From: Anaspis maculata
Taxonomy: Eukaryota; Arthropoda; Insecta; Coleoptera; Scraptiidae
Assembly (NCBI GenBank): GCA_949128115.1
Contig: OX421961.1
Location: 124,747,050-124,811,049, forward strand
Length of the DNA: 64,000 nt
Reading direction: 5' to 3'
Position numbers and translations under genes: made by a program. The notes beneath the pieces were generated by a model that worked only from the letters and a program-made list of their open reading frames with translations, was not told where the DNA came from and did no database searches. Positions 1 through 12,389 of the stretch are shown one piece after another. The first letter of the stretch is position 1; every line of letters starts with the position of its first letter.

Positions 1-57
1 TCCGTTTGTGCGAGGAGTTGCTAAGGAAACTCTCCTAGCAACTCCTTGCACAAACGA
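1..57. repeat. Near-perfect hairpin at window start
   Basis: Bases 1-27 and 33-57 are reverse complements with about two mismatches or indels, around a 5-base loop. The arm begins TCCGTTTGTGCGAGGAGTTG. It may be a small MITE or the inner end of a palindromic element that starts before the window. No coding role is visible. Confidence 0.7.
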
Positions 58-375
58 AGTAGGGCAAAAATGCTTCTACAACACTCCTTTCCCGTTTTGT
101 GGACGGTTGGAAAGACCAGATATCAGTAAAAATCGAACATTTATTAAAAAAATGTATACAAATAGAATTATTCTGTAACGGACGCAACAATGAGCTTCAC
201 TAAATTGTCCAGGCGGAGACAAACACTTTTGAGATGAACTCCAATTTTCACAAGCCAGGGTCGAAGATGCGCAGGTAATGGGAACTGGAAGCAGCAAAGT
301 CATCTTCTGAAGTTCTGAAAGTTCCTACTGTTGAGTTCAAAATCAGCTCCGGATGTCCTAGCTTGACTTAAGGGC
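58..375. other. Unassigned sequence
   Basis: No convincing reading frame, TIR pair or tandem structure is seen here. A 75-codon minus-strand open frame is short and resembles nothing I know. Confidence 0.5.
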
Positions 376-843
376 TTGATGGGAGATATGCGCACCTGGG
401 CGAGGGGTCCCCAGGGAATCCAGAGCTTGTTGAATGAAACGTTGCACAAAAACTACTTTGAATACTGCCACACCATCCAATATCCAACACTAATCCACAG
501 AATAACTTGCATGGACACTAAACTTGCTATTATAACCAGCCAAGGCAAGCCAGCTATAACTTTGCCAAGGCAGTTTTACGGGGAGTGCGTAGACCCTGGT
601 CGCGACATCGGATACCACACCAGCGCCCTATATCAAGCTACTAGATGGGACTATTTTCACGACTATACGTGGTTCGCGGCCGTTTTGGTTACGATATATG
701 GATTTCGAATGACTTGGAATGGAAGGGTATCGATGAAGATTGGGCGGCGCCTGGGCTGCCGTCCGCTCCCGACTTATCACGTCCGTCGCCGAGTGCTTGC
801 GGGTCTGTTAAAAAAGAGTTGCGATCCACCTCGGAGAAGCTGA
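376..843 (+). other. 155-codon open frame, unknown status
   Basis: An uninterrupted frame of 155 codons starts with two adjacent methionines. The protein is rich in Tyr, His and Arg, and I recognise no domain, signal peptide or membrane segment. It runs directly into the degenerate 48-bp tandem repeat that follows, and its last codons are repeat-like. It could be part of a decayed retroelement ORF or chance. I do not assign a function. Confidence 0.2.
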
Positions 844-1255
844 GTCAAGACCCGTTGATGTTGCGTCGCGACCCACCTAGAGGCCGTAGGGTTGAAGCCC
901 TTCGATGATTAGTCTCAACTCAACCCACTTGGACGATGCAGATTCAAAACCCCGGCTGATGCGCCTCAGCCTCTCTGGACAATGTTGAGTTGGAATCCTT
1001 CGGAAATGCGTTTCGATCCCCTTGGGGAGGTTGAGATGAGATCCTTTCAGGGTAAGTTTCGACCCACCTAGAGGCTGATGACGAGTTGGAACCCTTCGAT
1101 GACAAGTTTCAACCCATCTTCAGGTAGTTGTGCTGGGGCCTTTCCGGCGCTGAGTTTTGATCCATCTTCAAGTAGTAGATTTGAGATCCGTTGATGACGT
1201 GTCTCGATCCCCCTCCAGGATGCTCTCGAGATCCGATTCGGTATCTCTTGTAACG
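821..1255. repeat. Degenerate 48-bp tandem repeat, about 9 copies
   Basis: A motif resembling CGACCCACCTAGAGG recurs at about 823, 870, 922, 967, 1015, 1061, 1111, 1159 and 1206. That is a mean period near 48 bp, with each unit also carrying a GAGTTGGAACCCTTCGATGA-like second half. Copies differ at many positions, so the array is old. An isolated related unit sits near 1706. Retroelement UTRs can carry such arrays, but no LTR is visible here. Confidence 0.75.
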
Positions 1256-2303
1256 GAGTGATGACCTCGGCGAGCGGAGAGTTGGTCTTGGTGAGTTGGG
1301 ATTGGTGATTACGATTGAGCTTTGTCGTGGAGAATGTATTATGGGGCTCACGCATTTGTTCTGAATCTACCTGCATGTGCTGGTATCTGCGCTACTGTTT
1401 GCCATCGGTACAGCCACTATTAGGCCTCGTCTCTTCGGCAACCGAGCCATTATTCAACCATTTTGACTTGTACGTAGAAGTCAATAGATTGATGTTATGT
1501 TAAAACTAATACTGTCTTACTGTGTTCAAACTCGTAGCCTGATCGGTCTCAATAAGCTCGAGACCTCTATCCTCGAACAATAAGAAGAGAGACATAACAG
1601 GATGTCGTCCTGATTCAAGATGATCATCGGCCAAGCGGTTCCAAGAGTGGGAAACGTGTTGCAGGATCGAAATAAGTTGAATTAAATTGGAATATAATGG
1701 GCTGTCGACCCATTCAGGGGTTCAAGAAGATAGCTGGGGTCTTTTCAAGGTGTTTCTCTTCAAAGACGAAAGCTTCTTTCAAACGTTTCCACTCATAGCA
1801 ACAGGGTCCAGGTGATTACTTGGTTCTTCGATATCCTGTGGTGCATTCTGTTTTGTTTGTTTGAGTGGTGATTGGCGAGTGGTGAGTTTGTTTGAGCTCA
1901 TTAAGCAATTAATTGTAGATCTATACCGTGATTCTTATAACTTCAACTATTTTGGTTCACGCGGGTTGAAATTTTCTGAATATTGAACAGTATATGGCGT
2001 CTACACTTGAAGCCACCGTGGAACCACTACTTGATAACAGGAATCAAGCAAGACGTGGGGCGTTGCTCGAGCTCAGATGGGTGACTGTTGAAGAACCGAT
2101 TTGGAGACAAGAGCCTCTCGGTCAAGCTCTGGGCAAGTCTTCCGAACATGCCAAGGCAACTTCTCTGGGATAAGTGCTAGCTATTTTTCGCTGGTCATTC
2201 CAGTCCGGAATCTACTTTCAACTGTGTGTGCCCTTTTCAATATGAATAGGCAGAGAAATCCCTCCGGTGAAGCTAAACAATATTATTATTATCTATCATG
2301 AAG
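1256..2303. other. Unassigned sequence with one stray repeat unit
   Basis: There is no recognisable gene. A single unit related to the upstream 48-bp array (GTCGACCCATTCAGGGG) lies at about 1705. Short open frames at 1315-1503 and 2101-2301 look like nothing known. Confidence 0.5.
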
Positions 2304-2544
2304 AGTGATTCATTTAGAGGTACTTTTTGTAGTAGGCTTTTTATGACCGATCAAACTGTCAAACTGCCAAACTGTTTTGGTATTTTTGTTAAGTATTCTC
2401 TGGCAACTTATTATGTGTAGGAACTGAAGCCGACCGATCTTTCAAATCGTCACCGTTTCAGTCGTTGGGCTCTTGAAAAGCTTGAGGCAAATCTACTTTT
2501 TTTGATCAAAAATTCAATTACGATGAGGTCCATTTCTGGCTTAA

Positions 2545-4492
2545 TAGTCCAGTCAAAATAGGTTTTAACCGGAAATAAATTCGGAGGTTGACAAAATTTG
2601 ATGGATCGATGCGGAATTTAACGTGGAATAACATACTGAAATTCCCGAAAATTCCAAGGCTTGGCTTTTTTTCTAGGGCCAATAAAAGAGCGTCATCCTT
2701 GGAAATTTTCGGTTTTTTCTGAATAACTTGTAAACTATCACTTTTAGAACACAAAGACCAGCGAAGCAAATGTAGGCCGTTAAATTCTCAAGAGATCAGT
2801 ACTAAATTTATTACTCTATGGTTAATGGCTACGTTTACACCGGTGGACTAAAACTGGACTGACCCAAGCACTGACCCAAATTCCACCTAAAGTAATTCTT
2901 CTCTTCCAGCGTTTTCACCGACAGACTTACGCGGCTTACCTATTTTAAAATATGAACTTAAACTAAATAAATATAAAAACTGAATTTACTTCAGTCCACG
3001 GCTAACCGGAGACCTGACCCAAGCTACTTGGTCCTAATTTAGTCTTTGTCTACGATCGTTTACACCACGTGGACTTAATTTATTTGGGTCGAATTTAGTG
3101 CTTAGGTCGCGGACCAAAGGCACGGTGTAAACGTAGCCAATAGCTTCTGAGATACAGCGTCTGCTAAGACGTAGTGAAAATTACTCAAAATTTATTTCCG
3201 GATTTTACGTAACAATTTGCATAATGTCAGTTCAGGGGCTGTAACGTGGACAGCAGATGTGCGGATTTTATTGTGTTTTACATTTTTGGAAAGCCAATTC
3301 AACCTTTGGTATCACACTTTTGTCTAGAAGTCGCCAACTCCAAAATGGTACTTTTCCTCGACCTCTGAAATTGATACTTGATTACCCGAAGAATCCCCAA
3401 AAATCGATTTTTTTCATAGCATGCCATTCGCCCAATTTTTCAAGTAGAGCAAAACCATCCAGGGAATATATGAAGAATTGAATACCAAAAAAACAACATG
3501 TTCCGGAACCTTTTTCCCAGTGATGGTTCCAGAGTTTTATGAGTTGAAAGACTAAAACGACCTATTTGGACAAAAAACTGGGTGGTCCGACACCAACTGC
3601 TGAATACTGTACGGACCTTGCATTTGAGGTGTAAGATGTCACTTGGCAGACGTGGAAAGTACATAAGTATATTCAATACGTCTGCTAAGTGGCATTTTGC
3701 ATCATCAAATGCAAGGTCCGCACAGTATTCAGCAGTTAGTGTCCGAACTACCTATCTTTCTTCCAAATAGATCGTTGTAGTCTTTCAATCCGTATAACTC
3801 AGGAACCATCACTGGGAAAAAGATCCCGTTACATGTTATTTTTTTGGTATTCAATTCTTCATATATTCCCTGGATGGTTTTGCCCTACTTAGAAAATTAG
3901 GCAAATGGCATGGTATGAAAAAAATCGATTTTTGGAGATTCTTCGGGACATCAAGTATCGATTTCAAAGGTCGAGGAAAAGGTTGAAAAGTCGCCATTTT
4001 GAAGTTGGCGACTTCTAGACAAAAGTGTGATACCGAATGTTGAATTGGCTTTCCAAACACTTAAAACAGATTGAAATCCGCACATTTGCTGTCCACGTTA
4101 CAACCCGTGAACTGACACTATGCAAATTGTTACGTAAAATCCGGAAATAATTTTTGAGCAATTTTCACTGTGTTCCGGCAGACGCTGTATCTCAAAGGCT
4201 ATTGATCAGAAAGTAATGAGTTTAGTACTGATCTCTTGAGAATTCAACGGGCTACATTTGCCTTGCGAGTATTGGTGTTCTAAAGGTATTAGTTTACAAG
4301 TTATTCAGAAAAAATCGGAAACTTTCAAGGATGGTGCTCTTTTATTGGTCCTAAGAAAAAATCCAAGCCTTCGAATTTTCGGGAATTTCAGTATGTTATT
4401 CTACGTCGAATTCTGCATCGATCCACAAAATTTTGTCAACTTCCGAATTTATTTCCGGTTTGGCCCGATTTTTGCCTAATTTGACTGGACTA
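2545..4492. mobile_element. Foldback element, TAGTCCAG family, copy 1
   Basis: The element starts TAGTCCAGTCAAA and ends with its reverse complement. It is a giant imperfect palindrome: the left arm runs from 2545 to about 3655 and the right arm from about 3660 to 4492, with the left arm longer because of an inserted MITE. Host bases TAA are duplicated on both sides (2542-2544 and 4493-4495), a 3-bp target-site duplication (TSD), and joining them restores the transposase reading GGCTTAATGGCTG. No transposase of its own is visible. Confidence 0.88.
2827..3138. mobile_element. 312-bp MITE with GGCTACGTTTACACCG TIRs
   Basis: It begins GGCTACGTTTACACCG and ends with the inverted copy. It is flanked by AAT on both sides (2824-2826 and 3139-3141). 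The opposite arm of the surrounding palindrome (near 4190-4205) has no insertion and reads through with a single AAT, which directly confirms the 3-bp duplication. The superfamily is uncertain: a 3-bp TSD suggests a PIF/Harbinger-like origin, but AAT is not the usual TWA target. Confidence 0.85.
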
Positions 4493-5106
4493 TAATGGCT
4501 GCGTTAATGTTGTGTTTGGGCTGAAGAGCAACTCAAAGAGGTTCAAAAGCTGCCATTACATCCAGACAAAACAATGATTTGGTGTGGTTCATGGGCTGCA
4601 TGGTGGAATATTTCTTCAGAAATGAGGGCGGTCGGAACGTTTCTGTGAATGGCCCCCGCTATCGAGCCATGATATCAAACTATCTGCTGCCCCTTAAATT
4701 GAAGCCCGTGATCTTGGCGACATTTGTTTCCAACAAGACTAGCTATACAGCCCGTGGAACCACGGCATCATTGCGAAAACATTTCGGTAAACAGTTAATT
4801 CCACGGTTCGGACCAGTGAATTGGCCGCCTAGATCATGTGATATTACACCCCTAGACTTCTTTCTTTGGGGCTACGTGAAGTCCAAAGTCTATGTAGATA
4901 AGCCGGCTACAATTGAGGAATTGGAAGCCATAATGAACATTATACTCGCGTCATTCGCCAAATACCACTTGAAATGCTCCAACGTGTCATTGAAAATTGG
5001 AACCCCAGAATAGACCATGTTAGCCGCAGTTACGGCCCACATTTGACAAAAATAATCTTCAAAAAATAAATAGATTTTTGAAAAAAGTACCTCTAAATGA
5101 ATCACT

Positions 5107-6184
5107 ATTTATATCCCAATATAGGTAGTTGATATCGTATTTTCGCGTAATATTTGGAGATGTCGATTGGCTTCACTAATATTCCGACAAACTTGATGTA
5201 CGGCTCCTTCGCCAAATGTGCAGGTATGTGTCTTATCCAGTATCGGGGTCTTCACTTCAGCGGTTTCGCAACAACGACGCGTCTTGTGTAATGCTAAGGT
5301 ATCTATTTGTATCAGAGATGCTCATGGAGATATCGATTTGCTATTCTAATGTTAAATTTCCTACTAGCAGCCAATTGTTCAAACTTGCACAATGGTTCCT
5401 TGATACTGATTCGTTTAGAAGTGAAACAATGAACTATGAAGGATACGCCTTCATACAGGGTGTGTTGGGTCTTATGCGAATTTTGTATATACCCGGCTGA
5501 ATTGGTGATCATTCAGTATGGACCATGGAGGAAATTTTTGAGATCATCATAGAATTTTTCAACTCAACCAGTCCCACCAGCCAACCTAAATTTGAAATTT
5601 TTAATGACAACTTGACCTTCTCGCGTATTGATTGTTTCTCTTGGGTATTTCATCAGAACTAACCACATCGATGCTGCAACATGGCCACAATCACTTGAAT
5701 GTACAAAAAGTGTGACGTTGAAAAAGAAAATGCTTGAGTCAAATCACCTACAATAGATGAGATTTACTAGATTTTTGGAACTCGCAAATAATCTTTGAGT
5801 TTTCAGCCATTTAGGATAATGCGTTCTTCGTTTAGCTAAACAAAGCAAATTTAACGATTTTACGTTAGCTACATGGAGTGTAAGTATCTTCCCATTTCTG
5901 TCCTCGCCCTCGTGATATATTATTATGAAAAAAAAATTGAATTACCAAGGAGCAAGAATCGATACTAATCTACCTTACAGGGGATTATAATAGTGAGTTT
6001 GCAAAAAGAGATCAGTAATAAGACTAATATGAAATTTAATGTTGGCGACTGTCACCTGGTGCTGACCGCATAGTCGTTACGTTATGAATGACCTAAAAAT
6101 ATCATGATGCTTATTTGCGAAAATCGTTAGAAAATGCATAATTAAGAAAACAAACAAAAAGCAATGGCCGAAACAGAGCGAACA
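5107..6184. other. Unassigned AT-rich sequence
   Basis: No gene, TIR pair or array is recognised. Frames at 5216-5500 and its complement have no recognisable domain. Confidence 0.45.
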
Positions 6185-7130
6185 TGGCTGAGATGAGCAC
6201 TCAAGGGTTAATATTAATAGGGCGTCGTTTCCGCGTCTCCGTTTTCGTCATGACGATCCACGGACGCGACGACGCGACGCTTCTGCCATAAAGCCTGGGC
6301 CGCTGAAAATATTGACCCCGTTTTGCGAATACGTTTCCTATACATATTTAATGGGCGCCCCCATACTTTCGGTTCACATTGAACTTTTAAATGTATTCCG
6401 TCCGCTCTTGCAACGTGCCCGCGTGCTCTCCAGCCAGCCAAAGCAGCAGCAGCAGCTCGAGCTCCATGCTAGTTGGCCTGCCTGCCTGGCCCTGCAGATC
6501 TCGCTCCCTCCTCGCATGATTTGCATCGCCCTGTATCTCTCCGCGGAGAGAGCGAGCGGAGCAGAGAGAGAGCCGGGTCGTCGGGCAGAAGGATGAGAAG
6601 TGGGAGGCACGGGGTGGATGGTGGTTAGATCTCCCCCTTACGAGGGTGGTTTGAACAACCCCCGGACGGTCTTTAGTGTGAGGTCCAAGGGGGCCGTGAT
6701 GGATGACCTCGGGGCTTCGGGAGTTCACAGAGAACTCTGCCGAGCTGGGATGACGCCTGGATGCCTCTCTCTTGTGTATGTGTGCGTCTGTGTGTGTACG
6801 TGCGGAGAGCAAAAAATTTCATTTAAAACTTTACTTGCGATACTTAAGGCATTGCTCCTTTGAGATTAAACATATGTACGCGTCGCATTAACAACAATAT
6901 TCTGATGAAAGCAGAGTCCTAAATGTGAAAATTTTCAACTGAAAATAATATTACGTGTGGGCCGAGGGATGTATACTGGGATGCGTGCATGTATATGTGT
7001 GCTTGCTTTTCCACCGGGCCGACGAAGGTCTAATGTAATATTATTCCTCCTAAATGTGTTTGACGGTGATGAGATTTTTTTGGTAGGTAGGTGAAAACCA
7101 TAGTATTGTGCCTGAAACATCACCCGGGTG
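6185..7130. other. GC-richer, TE-free island 1
   Basis: This stretch has higher GC, CpG-containing segments (6220-6300), a CAG run (6440-6455), purine-rich GAGAGAGCGAGCGGAG tracts and a GT-rich microsatellite (6776-6810). No TE signature or convincing reading frame is present: the overlapping open frames on both strands follow from low stop-codon frequency in GC-rich DNA. It contrasts sharply with the flanking repeats and may be old single-copy DNA. Confidence 0.4.
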
Positions 7131-7535
7131 GAATGAAGTAAAAGGACACGGAAAGCCTGGCATTAGGATGTGCATGAAGTAATCACAATAATTTTGAAAA
7201 ATGTTACTCTCGAGCAAAGAAGCAGTAGCAGATTCAGCACTTACGGCGTAAATGGAAAGGGCCACCTTGAATTTTAGTAAATTATTATGCAAAAGGAGGG
7301 TACTAGAACAGTGTCTGGGAATCTAAGTTCATACAGATGAATACCTTGCTGTGTTACTTAGGTAATCACCTGGATGATGCTGATAAGAATAGAGGAGAGA
7401 TTCTCGATAAGAGTTTTGATCTTGAGGGGCCAAAAATCTTGTAATGGATCTTGATTTGAGTGTTGCTAAGACGGTTTCTGCTGTTTTTGCGACTGAAAAA
7501 GTGTACCACTAAATTACACTTCAGCTACCTTTATT
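7131..7535. other. Unassigned sequence
   Basis: No gene or repeat is recognised. Confidence 0.4.
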
Positions 7536-8731
7536 GGGCCTTATGAATAAAGATTGAGCAATTGCTTTTGCTTAAAATCGACCAGCAAAAAACAGAGAAA
7601 CATCTGTAAATGATGATTGAAGCCAATGTTCAATGCCAATGTTGGTAGTGCAAGCGGTACACCAAAATTAAAAAAAAAAAAGTGGCATTTGATGATACAA
7701 GCAAGCCACTTTGCACATTTGTTGTCAAGACCCATTAGAAAGATTTGAACCGCAGTTCCTGAAAATTCATCCCTTAGGACGCCCCTTTTGGGAGGGGGGA
7801 GGGAATACTAGTATAAAAAAATACCAAACTTTTTCTTCTAAACCTGCTGAGGCGTGTTTGGTGTCAAAACTATATAACTCAGACCTCCTCGATACAATGA
7901 CAATTTCAATACTTTCGTGCGGTCACCGGAAGTCGAGTTAAGTCGTCATTTGTGGAAATTACAGCTGAAGGTCAAAACTACAAAGTAACCGTCAATTACC
8001 CATATGTTGGGTATCGATTCTCAGGTTTTCGGGGTCGTTGAAGACGTATGAAATGGAACAAAAACGATTGGGCACACCTCGCGCTCATATGGTCTACCTA
8101 TAGGCCCAGAAGTCAGGCAAGCGAGAAAAATCCTACAAATTTTCAAAAATAAAAGTGAAATAATAATGTCAAATAGCTTCACTCTGTACTTGGTGATGAT
8201 GCTGTACCAGCTGTTCTATGTGAAATTCATGATGTTCACCTTTGAGCTGTGAAAAATCCAAAATGGCGCCCATTTAAAACACACAGGGGAATAATGTATT
8301 GTGATTTTCTTTAGGGAGCTTCTACGTGTCACTAGCTTAGCACATGTTGGTCATCAGTGAACAACGACTAAGAAAGCTCCCCACACTATTGGTGGTATCT
8401 TGCATCGTTTAAAAGATATCCGCCGCGAAACTGTTTCGGAACCGTTTTTGGACAATAGATTGGATACTTTAAAAGGAAGAAAAACTTTGTATGAAGAATT
8501 GAAATACCCGACCTAAATATATTTTGTCTGTTTCATGCAATCATGTCTTATGATGTATTTTGCCTGATTTGTCATTCCTGGTCTATGCATGCATGGATAG
8601 GGTCATAAATCCGAGATGTCTACCGCTGTCAGTTTGATTGATGAGTTCCTTGAACTTTCTGAGTTTTTTGAGAATTTTCTAGGAACACAAATCAATCAAA
8701 AGCAATTGCTTAATCTTTATTTATAAGGCCC
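7536..8731. mobile_element. 1.2-kb DNA element with 35-bp TIRs
   Basis: The left end GGGCCTTATGAATAAAG (continuing about 35 bp to GCAATTGCTTTTG) is matched in inverse orientation at 8697-8731. ATT flanks both ends (7533-7535 and 8732-8734), consistent with a 3-bp TSD. The interior encodes no recognisable transposase, so this is a non-autonomous derivative. Confidence 0.8.
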
Positions 8732-9009
8732 ATTGATTCTTGGAAACAGAGAATTCAAACTTGGTGTTTAAACAGGAATGTTGTCATGGCTATTCAATGC
8801 TGTCTCGAATTCTGTAAAATTGTGTATATTTGGCGAATTTGGTAATCTAATACAGAACACTACAAAATTATGAGACTATTGTGCCAATACTAACTGTGCT
8901 ATTTTTTGGTAGAGAGTCGATTATCACGAAAAAAAAAAGCATTTCACGACAAGAGAATATTGGTGACTGTAATTTATTTTAATAGAAGATTTGAAGAAAT
9001 AAGTACCTA
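8732..9009. other. Unassigned sequence
   Basis: AT-rich with no recognised structure. Confidence 0.4.
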
Positions 9010-9236
9010 GGAAGCATGCTACAGAAATAAAACCATCATAACAATAGAAAGTGTGATTCAGGACAAAAACCAAATTAAATAATCAAATTGTTGACAATTT
9101 TCTGGACGAAATTCTGGCTGCATTTGTTGCATCTTGGCTTAGATCCTCTCCTTCAGTTCTTCAATTGTGGTCAGCTGGTTGAAATTCAGTGAATATACCT
9201 ACTTCACTTTTGGTAATATCGATGGCGAAGAACAGC
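9010..9236 (-). pseudogene. Possible C-terminal transposase fragment
   Basis: The minus strand reads LTTIEELKERI followed, after a stop, by KMQQMQPEFRPENCQQFD. This resembles the C-terminal tail of mariner-like transposases, downstream of the last catalytic aspartate. The fragment is cut by the foldback element that begins at 9240, and I could not recognise a continuation beyond 11173. Identification rests on one short motif. Confidence 0.35.
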
Positions 9237-9239
9237 CAC

Positions 9240-11170
9240 TAGTCCAGTAAAATAAGGATTTAACTTGGAACAAATCAGGGGCAGGATGAAAAAAATATGG
9301 CGATGTAGAGAATGAATAACTGAATAAGAAAAACCTAAGTTTCATTTCCAGTCATCCCAGGAACCATGAAAAAAAAAATGGAGAAGATGGAAAAACATGC
9401 GCCGCAGTCTTTCTTCTGAAATGGTAAGAGAACAGTGATAGATGTGTAAAAACTGTCAGGGACAAAGTTGTAGGCAATTCAATAATCTAAAAAAAAGTTC
9501 CCAAGGGCATATGTCTAACTTCTTTAGTTCAGCCGTTAATGGCAGTCAAAGTTGCGCACCGGTCTAGTAAAGTGGAAAAACTGTCCGCGTGACCTTCTTT
9601 CTTGAATCCTGCGAGAACGACAAGAGATATCCGAAAATTGTTAACGACAAAGTTGTAGAGAGTTGAATGTTTCACTAGAAAATCTCTGAAGCCAATTATT
9701 AGCTCTTCTAGTTTAGCCATGAACCACGTTCGAAGTTGCGCGACAATCTTGTTGATGAAGTGGTTCTTCTGGAAAACTTACAAAAATCCCAGACTTGATG
9801 AAAAAAATATGACAATGTAGAGGATGAAAAACTGGACCTTAAAAACCAATGTTTCATTCCACACCGTTTTGGAAAACTTGAGAAAAAAATAAAAACATGA
9901 AAAATAGCGATTTGCACTCCCAGCTTCCTCATTGAATACTGAAATGAACGTGATAAATATGGAGAATCTGAACAAACTAGCTTATAGAGGAATTATTGAT
10001 CTATAGAAAATCCAGTGATGTCATGTATGCATCTTTGTCTATTTAGCTGCGGAGCGCTATCAAAGTTGGGGTACATGACTCGTGACGCGTCGCATATGTG
10101 GTCAAACTGGCACGACGTTGCGGTCATTGTTTGATTGATTGTAGAACATGATCAAATGATTTGAAAAAATTTCGTGCTTTGTTTAACGTCTGGGTAGCTA
10201 CTTATTGTTAGAATTATCATTGTAGTCATCATCGTCTTCCGAAACGACAATGCAGAAAGCATCAGAACAGGTGGCTTCACCGCAATGGTGGCAAAACTTG
10301 GTACACTTGAGGTCAGCTTTTCTGCATCCACAAAGCTTCTCTCAGTTTTTCGAGCATCTGCAGGAAATCAGCCGAAGCAGATTTTCGAGAGCTACGCTAT
10401 CCTGGGTTTTAATAGGCATCAACAGAGAAATGTTCAATTTTCAACCCCATTGTTCAGGTGGACAGTTGCTTATTATCTCCGAGCTGTTGTTGAATGATCA
10501 TTGTTCATCAGAAATCAGTTGAAAAATATCTCATTATCCAACGTGTATCACGTTTTTCAATAATTATACATATTGCATTACAAAATACGAGTATCTCAGT
10601 TTTAAGCTTGAGTTCACGATACTATTTCCGTACTATTTTGATACTAGAAATAATAGATTTTTGCGCAACTTCGAACGTGGTTTACGGCTAACTAGAGGAG
10701 CTGATTATTGGCCTCGAAAATTTCCTAGTCGAGCATTCAACTCTCTACAACTTTGTTGCCAACAATTTTTGGATATCTCTGGTCGTTCTCGCAGGATTCA
10801 AGAAAGAAGGTCACGCGGACAGTTTTTCCACTTTACTAGACCGGCGCGCAACTTTGACTGCCATTAACGGCTGAACTAAAGAAGTTAGACGTATGTTGTC
10901 GGGGACTTTTTTGTAGATTATTGAATTCCCTACAACTTTGTCCCTGACAGTTTTTACATATCTCTTACCGTTATTTCACCGTTTCAAGAAAAAACCGCGG
11001 CGCATGTTTTTCCATTTTCTCCATTTTTTTTCCATGGTTCCCGGGATGGCTGGAAATGAGACTTTGGTTTTTCTCATTCAATTTTTCCATTTTCTAAATC
11101 GCCATGTTTTTTATCCTGCCCCTTATTAGTTCCAACTTTGGCATAAAAATCGCCTCATTTTACTGGACTA
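9240..11170. mobile_element. Foldback element, TAGTCCAG family, copy 2
   Basis: The termini are TAGTCCAGTAAAATAAGG and the inverse copy ending at 11170. CAC is duplicated on both sides (9237-9239 and 11171-11173). The arms, about 9240-9735 and 10662-11170, pair imperfectly and contain internal direct repeats built on CTACAACTTTGTC. The unpaired centre of about 0.9 kb has no recognised gene. It shares ends, size and 3-bp TSD with the copy at 2545-4492. Confidence 0.87.
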
Positions 11171-12389
11171 CACCTTCTTTGTCACCATTTGCGGTAAATC
11201 CCTCCTATGTCAATTTCAGCAGGGTTGAAAATAATGAATCAAACAATCGACACTCCAGCCTTCAATCGACTGACAAAACCTCCGGTTCCAATCAAGACTT
11301 TTTCGTATGTCAAGTGCAAAATATCAACCTTCTATGTCAAACAAGATGGTTTTTGCAGTAAATACGATAAAAAGGCAAAAGATAATAACCTACTATCTCA
11401 AAGATGGAAGGTTGTGGCACAAAATTTCAACGACAAGATGAAAAATAGCCTTCAATGTCAGACAAAAAAGCTGCTATGAAGCTTCTATTCTGCAAAAATT
11501 ATCAATATGGCAAAACCGTCTATGTCACGTTTTATAGCCGTTCAGTACCAATTCTTACAACGTGTCCGTTCTCACACCCACAACATCGGTCTCAGTAAAT
11601 ATCTCTCTGAGCTCAGAGTTGAACCTTATGCGATTCTGTCTATTTATATATATTCTCATCCTATACTGGTCCATATATTTTTCTTGAAACTTTTCGCTTA
11701 AGCACCGACAATCTTTCGGCATCCTTCTTCGACATAGCCTATTATCCATTCCAAGCTTGAAAAACCCACAGTTGCCTATGATATTTTTTCTTCAAGTTGG
11801 ACAATCTGATACGTTGATGGATTGGAAAAGTCAAAATGATTTAATCAAATTTGTCAAAGTGATGTTTGCTCTGCTGGATTGCCATTTTAATTCAATTGTT
11901 AGGTCAGATTTTGACACTGACACGATATTTTCATTAGTTTTCCTCTTGAAAACGCCGTTATTCACGTTATTTCAATAGTGAAAGTATTGAGAAGTGCAAC
12001 AGTAAGAATATACAGTTTAAAAAGTGGTCGAGTCGAACCCAGTTCTACCGCCGTAGTGTGATTTAGTCGCCAAGTGACCTCGTGACCTGAGCTCGTCGCG
12101 CCCTGTAAGAACCTAAGTACGTTAATCCACCCTCTCTTCCAGGATCATGAACTGTGGCCGAAAGAAAGCGACTGAGATCAGTGGGCAAACCTGTGACCTG
12201 CCGGCGCCGCGTCCCCAGAATGACAATTTGACAACACAGCGTAGTTCAGGTGAAGGTTTCATGTCAAACGGACACAAATTTGAACGTAACCTCCCTTGTA
12301 TCAAGATGACATTGAACATAAAAAATCAGGGACACCAACAGAACTCGAATTTTTCATGGCCAGCTGTGGTTTTTTTAAGCTTGGAATGG
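11171..12389. other. Unassigned AT-rich sequence
   Basis: No convincing gene. Several short open frames occur on both strands without recognisable motifs, and no TIR or array was found. Confidence 0.4.

Larger units (their letters stand above)
2425..5067 (+). pseudogene. Mariner-like transposase relic, split in two
   Basis: The left piece (about 2425-2544) translates to a segment with RWALEKLEAN and, after a frame slip, the DEVHFWLN-like region around the first catalytic aspartate. The right piece (4496-5067) continues with the Trp-Cys region, NVSVNGPRYRAMISNYLLP, then TPLDFFLWGYVKSKVY, where the last aspartate of the DDE/D triad lies. It ends RVIENWNPRID and stops near 5067 after a frameshift close to 4985. 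The second catalytic aspartate region is corrupted (SNKTSYTARG where the family has a QDGA-like motif). The helix-turn-helix N-terminus is missing. Family assignment is firm; activity is excluded by the breaks. Confidence 0.85.
2304..5106 (+). mobile_element. Mariner-like DNA transposon, interrupted
   Basis: The ends carry matching TIRs: AGTGATTCATTTAGAGGTAC at 2304 and its reverse complement ending near 5106, with similarity continuing into the following T-run. The interior encodes a decayed mariner-type transposase split by a foldback element (2545-4492). Removing the insertion would leave roughly 850 bp. That is shorter than a normal 1.2-1.3 kb mariner because the N-terminal DNA-binding part is gone. 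The element is non-autonomous and dead. Confidence 0.85.
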
